The notes beneath the pieces were generated by a model. It was not told where the DNA came from. It saw only the letters and a program-made list of their open reading frames with translations, and made no database searches. Source: Terriglobia bacterium (GTDB lineage Bacteria; Acidobacteriota; Terriglobia; Terriglobales; Acidobacteriaceae). From it: DNA of 50,438 bases. The position numbers and the translations under genes were made by a program. The stretch lies in the NCBI GenBank assembly GCA_020073215.1, contig JAIQFO010000036.1:1-50438 (forward strand). Direction: 5' to 3'. This document shows, piece after piece, positions 8,905 through 15,583 of the stretch; the first letter of the stretch is position 1; each line of letters opens with the position of its first letter.

Positions 8905-9648
8905 ATGAAACTCGATGGGCGAGTCGCGCTGGTTACAGGAGCATCGCAGGGAATCGGTCATGCCTGCGCGCTGGCGCTGGCGCGGGAGGGCGCGAGCGTC
9001 GCTGTGGCAGCACGCAATCAACAAAAGTTGGAGGAACTGGTCGGGCGGATCACGGCGACGGGAGGCAAGGCGGCGGCTTTCGTGATCGACGTGGCGGAAG
9101 AAGAGCAGGTGAAGTCCGGAATCAAGTCGGCGCTTGCGCAATTCTCCAAGATCGACATCCTGGTGAACAATGCCGGCATCACGCGCGATCAACTGGTGAT
9201 GCGCCTGAAGCGTGCCGACTGGGACGCGGTGTTGAACACGAATTTGACTTCCGCCTATCTGTGCATCCAGCAGGTCATTGGTTCGATGCTTAAGCAGCGC
9301 TGGGGACGGATCATCAACATCACCAGCGTGTTCGGCCAGATGGGGCAAGCAGGACAGGCGAACTATGCGGCTTCGAAGGCCGGCCTCATCGGGCTGACGA
9401 TGGCGATGGCGCGGGAGGTGGCGTCGCGCAATATTACCTGCAACGCGGTGGCTCCAGGCTTCATTGCGACCAGCATGACGGCCTTGCTGTCCGAGGAATT
9501 CAGGCAAAGTGCGTTGAAGGCGATTCCGTTGGGCCGGATAGGTGGGCCGGATGATATTGCCAACGCCGTGTGTTTTCTTGCTTCGGAGGAAGCGTCGTAC
9601 ATCACGGGACATGTGTTGAATGTGAACGGCGGAATGCTGATGGGGTAG
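8905..9648 (+). CDS. fabG: 3-oxoacyl-[acyl-carrier-protein] reductase-like SDR
   Basis: A 247-residue short-chain dehydrogenase/reductase of FabG length and layout. It would reduce 3-oxoacyl-ACP with NADPH in fatty-acid synthesis. The N-terminus has the cofactor motif TGASQGIG. NNAG follows at about residue 90. The catalytic Ser-Tyr-Lys set is present in INITSVFGQ and YAASKAG. The C-terminus YITGHVLNVNGGMLMG is typical of FabG. The start at 8905 is chosen because of AAAGGAG six bases upstream; an in-frame start at 8869 has no ribosome binding site. No other fatty-acid genes are nearby, so it could be one of several FabG paralogues with a different oxoacyl or ketone substrate. Confidence 0.88.
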   Translation: MKLDGRVALVTGASQGIGHACALALAREGASVAVAARNQQKLEELVGRITATGGKAAAFVIDVAEEEQVKSGIKSALAQFSKIDILVNNAGITRDQLVMRLKRADWDAVLNTNLTSAYLCIQQVIGSMLKQRWGRIINITSVFGQMGQAGQANYAASKAGLIGLTMAMAREVASRNITCNAVAPGFIATSMTALLSEEFRQSALKAIPLGRIGGPDDIANAVCFLASEEASYITGHVLNVNGGMLMG

Positions 9649-9654
9649 TGGAGC

Positions 9655-9673
9655 GCCGGGCGCCCCGCCCGGC
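9655..9673. terminator. GC-rich hairpin between converging genes
   Basis: GCCGGGCG and CGCCCGGC form an 8-bp stem with a 3-base loop, seven bases after the fabG stop and 18 bases before the end of the converging aminotransferase gene. It lacks a clear T-run, so it may be a repeat used as a weak two-way terminator. The same stem occurs at 43014-43033. Confidence 0.5.
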
Positions 9674-9690
9674 TGGACGGGCGAGACACT

Positions 9691-10836
9691 CTACTTTAGA
9701 GCTCCTGCAAATGCTTCGATCAGGGTGTTGACATCACTGTCATCGTTGTAAGGGGCGAGCGAGATCCGAATGCGTCCGCCACGTGTACTGCAGACAATAT
9801 TGTGACTACGAAGGTTTTCCACAATTGCTTGTACGCTTTCGCGAGGGCGGCCCAGTGAAATGATGTGTGGAGACCCAGCAGGATCGCCAACATTACGAAA
9901 CGGCTGCCACCCATACTTGCTGGCTTCGCTAACCACCATTGCTGCCAAGCTCCGCGCATGTGCTTCAATGCGAGCTTCCCCCAAGGACAACAACTGTTCA
10001 ATTGCTACCACGAGACCCACCATAGAGACATACGACATGGTTGATTGGGTGTAGCGCCGCGCATCATTCGCTAGCGACACGGAGGTTGCATCAAATCCAA
10101 AGGGGTCCGTCGCGCCCATCCAACCCGTTAAAGGGGGGATTTGCTCAAGCAAGCGTGGCGACATGACTGCTAGTGCAATGCCTCCATGCCCGCCTAGCCA
10201 TTTGTAGCCGCTGGTAACGACGGCATCGGCATCCCACGCCGCTGCGTCCACCCGCGTCGCACCTGCCGCTTGCGTAGCGTCTACAATCAAATGTGCATCA
10301 ACCTGCATGGTGTTTTGGCGCAGGCGAGAAATATCCACTGCCGTACCCGTAGCGTATTGCACACTGCTCACCGCAACCACAGAAGTACTCTCATCCATTG
10401 CCTCAATGAGCGTATCGGTCAAATCGCACGCAGGCTGGTCCTCAACAAAGCGCACCGTATGGTTTTTTAGAGCAGCCAGACGAAGCCATGGCCGAGTGAC
10501 TGCAGGAAAGTCTGATGAAACGGCCAGAATTGTGCTCTTTGGTCTTGGCTGAAGCAACATCGGAAGCTGCCCCAGGATCTCACTTGCGCTGGCGACAATT
10601 GCGACTTGACTGGAATCGCAATGAAGTAATCGCGATGCGCGTTCGCGAAGCGTTTCGCAGTGTGCCACCTCATCGCTGTCGGACATGTAGAGGTTGCCAT
10701 GCCGAGCAACGTTGTCTATGAAAGTATGCATTGCGGTTACGGCAGGCTGACCGATCAATCCCAGGGATGCCTGATTCAAGTACGCACTTTGAAGGAGGCT
10801 GGGATAATCCAATCGATCAAAAGGAGGGGAGATCAT
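9691..10836 (-). CDS. class V aminotransferase (PLP-dependent)
   Basis: A 381-residue fold-type I PLP enzyme of the class V (cysteine desulfurase/isopenicillin-N epimerase-like) group. The PLP aspartate is in VDATQAAG and the Schiff-base lysine in TSGYKWLGG, with the typical C-terminal domain after it. It lacks the cysteine-loop motif of IscS, so it is not the sulfur donor of the isc operon. The reaction is not predictable from sequence alone; amino-acid transamination, beta-elimination or epimerisation are all possible. It is a single gene, converging on fabG, and its base composition looks less GC-rich than its neighbours, hinting at acquisition by transfer. The start ATG at 10836 is preceded by a purine-rich AAAAGGAGGGGAG stretch. 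Confidence 0.85.
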   Translation of the reverse strand: MISPPFDRLDYPSLLQSAYLNQASLGLIGQPAVTAMHTFIDNVARHGNLYMSDSDEVAHCETLRERASRLLHCDSSQVAIVASASEILGQLPMLLQPRPKSTILAVSSDFPAVTRPWLRLAALKNHTVRFVEDQPACDLTDTLIEAMDESTSVVAVSSVQYATGTAVDISRLRQNTMQVDAHLIVDATQAAGATRVDAAAWDADAVVTSGYKWLGGHGGIALAVMSPRLLEQIPPLTGWMGATDPFGFDATSVSLANDARRYTQSTMSYVSMVGLVVAIEQLLSLGEARIEAHARSLAAMVVSEASKYGWQPFRNVGDPAGSPHIISLGRPRESVQAIVENLRSHNIVCSTRGGRIRISLAPYNDDSDVNTLIEAFAGALK

Positions 10837-10913
10837 TACGGATTGACAAACCTTCTTGTGAGCGAGTAGATCCTAAACTATTTTGCTTCAGCAGGAAAAC
10901 GTTAATCACGGGG

Positions 10914-11360
10914 CTAGCGCCGGCATGCGGAGCAGTATCCGCCGACTTCGAGCCGCGCGACCAGGATGTGAAAGTGGCAATCCCGCTCTAACTGCTTCTT
11001 CAACGACTCGAAAGTCTTGCTGACAAATTCGGTGATTTTCCCGCACCGGAGACAGGCCATGTGAATATGATCGCGGCCCAGTTTGCGCTCGTAGTAGTGG
11101 CCTTCCCCGTTCAGATGCATCAGGTCGAGCTCATCGATCAGACCTTGCCGCTTCAGCAGATCGAGCGTCCGGTAGACGGTGCTGCGATCGACCGAGGCAT
11201 CTAGCTGCCGCGCTTTGCGCAGGATCTGGCTGGCATCCAGATGTTTGGCCGCGGTCTCAATCACGCTTAGAATCGCCCTGCGCGGCGCGGTCAGGCGGAT
11301 TCCGCGCTCGGCCAGTTGCATCTGCAAACGGCCCGGAATCTCGGTTTGTGGAAGCGGCAT
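10914..11360 (-). CDS. Fur-family metal-dependent repressor
   Basis: A 148-residue Fur/PerR/Zur-type regulator. The winged helix spans about residues 15-85 (LTAPRRAILSVIE, DRSTVYRTLDLLKRQGLIDE). The C-terminal dimerisation domain has the metal-site histidines HIH after RD, and two CxxC pairs (CLRCGK and CSAC at the very end) for structural zinc. Which metal or peroxide it senses cannot be decided from sequence. The start at 11360 is chosen because family members begin about here and an upstream extension would overlap the divergent gene at 11513. It is divergent from an outer-membrane protein/cytochrome c pair, and similar TTGC-GCAA palindromes lie before both, so it probably controls itself and that pair. 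Confidence 0.9.
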   Translation of the reverse strand: MPLPQTEIPGRLQMQLAERGIRLTAPRRAILSVIETAAKHLDASQILRKARQLDASVDRSTVYRTLDLLKRQGLIDELDLMHLNGEGHYYERKLGRDHIHMACLRCGKITEFVSKTFESLKKQLERDCHFHILVARLEVGGYCSACRR

Positions 11361-11380
11361 GGGCTGTCTCCTGTTTCCAG

Positions 11381-11396
11381 TTGCAATCATTCGCAA
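11381..11396. promoter_or_regulatory. candidate Fur-family operator, regulator side
   Basis: TTGCAATCATTCGCAA is a partly symmetric 16-base palindrome (TTGC-N8-GCAA) 21 bases upstream of the fur-like start codon. It resembles Fur-family boxes in size and AT-rich centre. A related copy sits on the other side of the divergent spacer. Function is inferred from position and symmetry. Confidence 0.45.
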
Positions 11397-11472
11397 ATAA
11401 ACTGCGACAAAATTTTCCGGCGTCCATTGACAGTGAACGAAAGCGCACTCTACGCTGGGATTGTAATCCTTA

Positions 11473-11489
11473 TTGCAACTCAGTCGCAA
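11473..11489. promoter_or_regulatory. candidate Fur-family operator, target side
   Basis: TTGCAACTCAGTCGCAA (TTGC-N9-GCAA) lies 24 bases before the outer-membrane protein start and close to the ribosome binding site GAGGA at 11503-11508. The arms match those of the copy at 11381, which supports a shared regulator, although the spacing differs by one base. Confidence 0.45.
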
Positions 11490-11512
11490 GACATAATGGA
11501 TAAGAGGATTTA

Positions 11513-12442
11513 ATGTTCGCGCACGTGATTCCTGAATCGATCCGCCGGAAGTTTCCTGGCCTCTCGTTTCTCGTCCTGTTGTTTTCGCTGCTTTCTTGCC
11601 GGCCCCCTTTGGCTTTCGCGCAGGAGGGTCCTTACATCGTGACTTACAACCATTACCTGGAAGAGCCGGGTAGTCTGGACGTGGAATATTTCTCGACCTT
11701 TGGCACCCAGCGCGGGGGCAATGATTTCCATGCCTTCTGGACGGAATTGGAATACGGCGCCACCGCATGGTGGACCACCGAGTTGTACCTGGATGGACAA
11801 ACAACCTTCCACGACAGCACGGTGTTTACGGGATTTCGCTGGGAAAACCGACTTCGCCTGCTGCAGCGCGAGCACCTCGTCAATCCGGTGCTCTATATCG
11901 AGTACGAGCAAATCAGCGGGGCGGACAAGATCTTGAAGGAAATCGAAGGTCACGATGGGGAGTCCGACTTCGCCAATTCGAACACCGCATCCGGGAAGGA
12001 ACACAAACACGAGTTGGAGCTCAAGCTTCTCCTTTCCAGTACCTTCAAAGGATGGAATGTCGCCGTGAATCCCATTGTTACTAAGAACCTGTTGCCGAGC
12101 GAGCACTGGGAGTTCGCATACGCCGTGGGTGCAAGCCGTCCGCTCGCGTTGAAAGCTTCCCCCAACCGCTGTAATTTCTGCCGGGAGAACTTTGTTGCGG
12201 GAGTGGAAATGTACGGAGGTCTGGGCGACGCGCAGAGTGCCGGACTCCACGACACTTCTCACTACTTCGCGCCCGTAGTTGCGTGGAACCTTCCCTCGGA
12301 CTGGACGGTTCGCGTTTCGAGCGGTTTCGGTCTGAATGACAACAGCCACCGGCTCCTGTTGCGCTGGGGACTTTCGCGTGAGTTCTCCGGCTTTGGTGAG
12401 ATGGTAGGACGATGGCTCGGAAGCCTCGGAGGCGGGCGATGA
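11513..12442 (+). CDS. predicted outer-membrane beta-barrel protein
   Basis: A 309-residue exported protein. A long signal peptide (about residues 1-37) has a hydrophobic core FLVLLFSLLSC and ends near AFAQ. The mature part has many alternating hydrophobic/aromatic strands (VEYFSTFG, TELEYGATAWWTTELYLDG, FRWENRLRLL, LELKLLLSS) and ends with short strands, as in barrels. An unusual CNFC pair lies at about residue 222. I do not recognise the exact family. The next gene overlaps it (ATGA) and encodes a cytochrome c, so the pair is probably co-translated and may link electron transfer or metal handling to the outer membrane. Divergence from the Fur-like regulator supports metal- or redox-dependent control. 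Confidence 0.7.
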   Translation: MFAHVIPESIRRKFPGLSFLVLLFSLLSCRPPLAFAQEGPYIVTYNHYLEEPGSLDVEYFSTFGTQRGGNDFHAFWTELEYGATAWWTTELYLDGQTTFHDSTVFTGFRWENRLRLLQREHLVNPVLYIEYEQISGADKILKEIEGHDGESDFANSNTASGKEHKHELELKLLLSSTFKGWNVAVNPIVTKNLLPSEHWEFAYAVGASRPLALKASPNRCNFCRENFVAGVEMYGGLGDAQSAGLHDTSHYFAPVVAWNLPSDWTVRVSSGFGLNDNSHRLLLRWGLSREFSGFGEMVGRWLGSLGGGR

Positions 12443-12909
12443 AAGCGCTCTCTGTTCCATTTCGTCCAACTGGACGCGTCAACCTCGCGGCCCTCGTCGT
12501 GGTCTTCGCGATGGTTGCCGGCGCAGCTTCTCGGGCCAGCGCGCAACAGAAGGACGCTCCTGCGGGTACGATCAAGGAATCAACCTACGCCGCACTTGCA
12601 GATGCTCCCGAAAAGGCGCGTCAGAAGAAGAACCCCTTCGAAGGTGATGCTCAGGCCTTGGCTGCGGGAGGAAAGCTGTTTGAACAACACTGTGCCGAAT
12701 GTCACGGGGCCAAAGCGGGGGGCACAAGGAAAGGTCCGAGCTTACTGCGGGAACAAGTGCAGCAGGCAGCCCCCGGCGCCCTGTTCTGGATCCTGAGCAA
12801 CGGAGTGGTTCGCCGAGGCATGCCGGTTTGGTCGAAGCTGCCGGAACCACAGCGCTGGCAGATTGTCACGTTCCTGCACTCGTTGAAGGTCCAGTCGGTG
12901 AAGAATTAA
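12439..12909 (+). CDS. exported class I cytochrome c
   Basis: A 156-residue protein with a signal peptide (about residues 1-34, ending ASRASAQ) and one haem c site: CAECH in LFEQHCAECHGAKAGG. The distal methionine is probably in RRGMPVW, as in class I mono-haem cytochromes. It would carry electrons in the periplasm. The start at 12439 is chosen because its ATG overlaps the stop of the upstream gene (ATGA) and GGAGG lies at 12428-12432, giving translational coupling. An earlier in-frame start at 12412 is less likely. Its partner oxidase or dehydrogenase is not in the window. Confidence 0.87.
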   Translation: MKALSVPFRPTGRVNLAALVVVFAMVAGAASRASAQQKDAPAGTIKESTYAALADAPEKARQKKNPFEGDAQALAAGGKLFEQHCAECHGAKAGGTRKGPSLLREQVQQAAPGALFWILSNGVVRRGMPVWSKLPEPQRWQIVTFLHSLKVQSVKN

Positions 12910-12929
12910 CCATAATGCGATTTCCCGTA

Positions 12930-12951
12930 GAGACGCGGCTTGCAGCGTCTC
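12930..12951. repeat. GAGACGC hairpin repeat
   Basis: GAGACGC and GCGTCTC form a 7-bp stem around an 8-base loop, between the cytochrome gene and the flavoprotein gene. Related GTAGAGACG hairpins occur at 34464-34519 and near 42962, so this is a dispersed family. It may end transcription of the upstream operon. Confidence 0.6.
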
Positions 12952-12987
12952 CGCACGCGGCGCCGGCCCTGTTAAGCTCGTTCGTAC

Positions 12988-14214
12988 GTGAATCATTCCG
13001 GCGCGAATCAGAAATACGACGTCATCGTTCTCGGAGCGGGCGCTGCCGGCCTGATGTGTGCCCTCGAAGCCGGCAAGCGAGGCCGGCGTGTCCTGTTGCT
13101 CGAGCGCGCGGATCGGATCGGCAAGAAGATTCTGATCTCCGGCGGCGGACGCTGTAATTTCACCAACCTGCACACCGGCCCGGAGAATTTCATTTCGGCC
13201 AATCGGCATTTCGCCAAGTCGGCGCTCGCCCGCTATACTCCGGCTGATTTCGTGCGGTTCATCGAAAAACATGGCATCCCTTATCACGAGAAAAAGCTCG
13301 GCCAGTTGTTCTGCGATCGAACGGCGAGTGACATCACGCTGATGCTGGAGAGGGAATGCCGCGACGCCGGGGTAGAAATCCGGCTCAACACGAAACTGCG
13401 CCAGGCGCGTAAGAGTGAGGTGGGCAAGAACGATGCGCAGAAGAACCGCCACTTCACCGTGCAAGCCGAGGACGCCAGTTTCGGTGCGCCTCGCCTGGTG
13501 GTTGCAACCGGCGGTCTGTCCATCCCGAAAATCGGCGCTACCTCGTTTGGATACGATCTAGCCCGGCAATTCGGTTTGAAGATCGAACCCGCGCGCGCCG
13601 CTCTTGTTCCTCTTGTCTTCAGTGAACGCGACCGCAAGCGCTGGTGCGATCTCGCGGGAGTCTCCATCGAAGTGGTTGCTTCCATTCGCAGCACGAAACG
13701 CAATTCCAAGCCAGCGTTCCGCGAAAATATGCTTTTCACCCATCGCGGCATCAGCGGGCCCGCGATTCTCCAGACCTCTTCTTACTGGGACGGCAAGGAG
13801 TCGATTCATCTCGACCTTGTACCCGACCGCAAACTCGTCGCCGAACTGCGAGAGCGGGGTCATCACGACGAAGCGAGTTGGAGGTTGCTGCTGCGAGAAG
13901 TCCTGCCACGCCGCTTCGCGGATCGCTGGCTCGAAACCTATCCTTTAGCGGGCAACTCCGATCGCGCTTTTGCCGACGCCGAACGTCAACTGCATGAGTG
14001 GGAAGTCAAGCCGGAAGCGACGGAGGGTTACGGAAAAGCGGAAGTCACGGCGGGCGGCGTCGATACCAACGAACTCTCCGCCCAGACCATGGAGTCGCGA
14101 AAAGTGCCCGGCCTTTTTTTCGTCGGAGAAGTGGTCGACGTCACCGGCCAGCTCGGCGGCTTCAACTTCCAGTGGGCCTGGGCGTCTGGATTCTGCGCCG
14201 GACACGCGGTGTGA
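12988..14214 (+). CDS. BaiN/HI0933-family flavoprotein (NAD(P)/FAD-dependent oxidoreductase)
   Basis: A 408-residue flavoprotein of the HI0933/BaiN family. The FAD-binding motif GAGAAGLMCALEAGKRG is at about residues 16-32, followed by the family signature GKKILISGGGRCNFTN. The C-terminal TAGGVDTNE and LGGFNFQWAWASG segments are also characteristic and complete the FAD site. Family members are reductases of poorly known natural substrate; the name BaiN comes from a bile-acid gene and should not be read as function here. The start is GTG at 12988; no strong ribosome binding site is visible. It is the last gene before a converging GAF-protein gene. Length is normal. Confidence 0.88.
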   Translation: MNHSGANQKYDVIVLGAGAAGLMCALEAGKRGRRVLLLERADRIGKKILISGGGRCNFTNLHTGPENFISANRHFAKSALARYTPADFVRFIEKHGIPYHEKKLGQLFCDRTASDITLMLERECRDAGVEIRLNTKLRQARKSEVGKNDAQKNRHFTVQAEDASFGAPRLVVATGGLSIPKIGATSFGYDLARQFGLKIEPARAALVPLVFSERDRKRWCDLAGVSIEVVASIRSTKRNSKPAFRENMLFTHRGISGPAILQTSSYWDGKESIHLDLVPDRKLVAELRERGHHDEASWRLLLREVLPRRFADRWLETYPLAGNSDRAFADAERQLHEWEVKPEATEGYGKAEVTAGGVDTNELSAQTMESRKVPGLFFVGEVVDVTGQLGGFNFQWAWASGFCAGHAV

Positions 14215-14303
14215 GACCTTTGGGGAACAAAGCGGTCGGGTGGCGCGGGGCACTGCAGCGAATCCCGGAGTTGTTGTGCCGCACCCAGCGCCCGAACTCC
14301 GCT

Positions 14304-14343
14304 CGGACCCTTCGACTTCGTTCAGGGCAGACTCGCGAGGACG
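14304..14343. repeat. dispersed repeat copy (CGGACCCTTCGAC family)
   Basis: The segment beginning CGGACCCTTCGACTTCGTTC is nearly the same as the one at 43034-43076 (CTCCGCTC in place of CTTCGTTC). It contains partial inverted symmetry and lies in the 150-base space between converging genes. It is a mobile or replicated intergenic repeat with no coding content seen. Confidence 0.7.
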
Positions 14344-14368
14344 TCCCTCCCACACCCGCGGGCACGTG

Positions 14369-14929
14369 TCAAATCTCCGCGCCTTCCTGCATGAACGGCA
14401 TGCGTGCGAGAATTGCGGCGGTCTGCTCCAGCAGCTTCAGGTCTTGGGCGGTGAAGTCTGCGCCCGCAAGCGAAGCGTCCAGCCCTTTGCGCGAAACCTG
14501 CACCACTCCCTTCACTTTTCCTCCGGTGCTCGCCACGGCAACCGACATGAGTTTCTGAATCGGCATTTGATCCAGGCTTCGATCTTCCTCTTCGACTCCC
14601 AATTTGACTGCTTCGAACAAGCTGACATGTTTTACGCGCATGAAGGCATTCGACAGGAACGGAGTGCGACCCGATGCCGTCCGTGCCGCAACCGCCGATC
14701 CCGTCAGCGGCAGTACCCCCGCGGATCGCAGTTCAGGCGGGAAGATAAATCGCAGACTTCTCTTGTCTAACCGGAGCAGCGCCACTTCGTGGAGGCGGAC
14801 GCGCAGGATCTGCGCCACCTTGAGGCAAACTCTATCCGGACCCGGAGACTCTGAAATCATCCTCTCTAATTCGCTGGCGTTGCCTTTGGCATCCTTGACT
14901 GCGGAACTTTGAGTGCTCGTTGATGACAT
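14369..14929 (-). CDS. GAF-domain protein
   Basis: A 186-residue cytoplasmic protein. Residues about 25-175 look like a single GAF domain: an N-terminal helix with DRVCLKVAQILRV, central strands (VALLRLDKRSLRFIFPPELR), and a C-terminal GVVQVSRKG followed by DLKLLEQTAAILARM. No output domain is attached. GAF domains bind small ligands or mediate dimerisation; the ligand cannot be predicted. It is a single gene, converging with the flavoprotein gene and divergent from the DUF2934 gene. Confidence 0.75.
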   Translation of the reverse strand: MSSTSTQSSAVKDAKGNASELERMISESPGPDRVCLKVAQILRVRLHEVALLRLDKRSLRFIFPPELRSAGVLPLTGSAVAARTASGRTPFLSNAFMRVKHVSLFEAVKLGVEEEDRSLDQMPIQKLMSVAVASTGGKVKGVVQVSRKGLDASLAGADFTAQDLKLLEQTAAILARMPFMQEGAEI

Positions 14930-15237
14930 GATTGTGACCCATAATCTTTATTCATCCATCGTGCGTGCGCCAGCAACTTTCCGACAAGTTACCAGAGTGT
15001 TCTTGCCGCACGCCTCCGACCAGAATCCCTGTTTCCCTGTCCCTTCGTGCAGTCCAAAAAGTTATCCGGGTTAGAAGAAATTTTCATGGTGTTGTCACAC
15101 AATTCCACGGCCGATCGCGCTATAGTTGAAACAACCACTTCTCGCATTAGTCGGATAGCGGCTATCGGGGTACCTGTATGTCGCTGATTTATTACGTAAG
15201 ACCATTCCTAGAATTGGGTATCTGTAAGGAGTACACA
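14930..15237. other. divergent intergenic region, no gene
   Basis: 308 bases between the GAF gene and the DUF2934 gene. I see no coding frame with support. A TATAGT at 15121 could be a -10 element but no -35 at the right distance is seen. A small stem GATAGC/GCTATC is at about 15157-15170. The ribosome binding site of the DUF2934 gene is AAGGAG at about 15226. Confidence 0.5.
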
Positions 15238-15537
15238 ATGGCTCGCAAGACAACCGGAAACGGTATTTCCAATCGCAGCAAAAAATCTGGAATTTCCACC
15301 TCGCCAGCCGCGGTGCAGACTGCGCCCGAGGTTCGCGAGAGCGGGAAACCGGCCAACCAGGTTCGAGTCGAGCGCCCTGTCAATCTGGAAGAAGAGATTC
15401 GCCGCCGCGCCTACGAGCTATACCTGCAGCGCGCAGCCAGCTCGGGCAACGGGAACGGCGATCAGAACCAGGATTGGCTGATCGCGGAGCGCGAGATCTG
15501 CTCGCGCTACGGCAGGCAGCAGCAACACTCGGCATAG
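15238..15537 (+). CDS. DUF2934 protein
   Basis: A 99-residue protein. The basic, Ser/Thr-rich N-terminus (about residues 1-45) looks disordered. The C-terminal part has the DUF2934 signature: EEEIRRRAYELYLQR, a glycine/asparagine-rich loop, then DWLIAEREI. This short helical domain is frequent in Acidobacteriota and its function is unknown. The start at 15238 is preferred because AAGGAG lies just upstream; an in-frame start at 15178 would add 20 residues without support. It ends 46 bases before the converging MdtC-like pump gene. Confidence 0.75.
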   Translation: MARKTTGNGISNRSKKSGISTSPAAVQTAPEVRESGKPANQVRVERPVNLEEEIRRRAYELYLQRAASSGNGNGDQNQDWLIAEREICSRYGRQQQHSA

Positions 15538-15583
15538 GCCCCGGCGGGGTCCGCAGCGGAATCTGGCGAGAACTAAGGACTGC

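Noticed and set aside
9691..10836. Class V aminotransferase as a second IscS
   Set aside because: It lacks the catalytic cysteine loop and is not linked to the isc operon.
10914..11804. Longer version of the Fur-like protein (296 residues)
   Set aside because: The extension has no Fur homology and would overlap the divergent outer-membrane gene and its control region.
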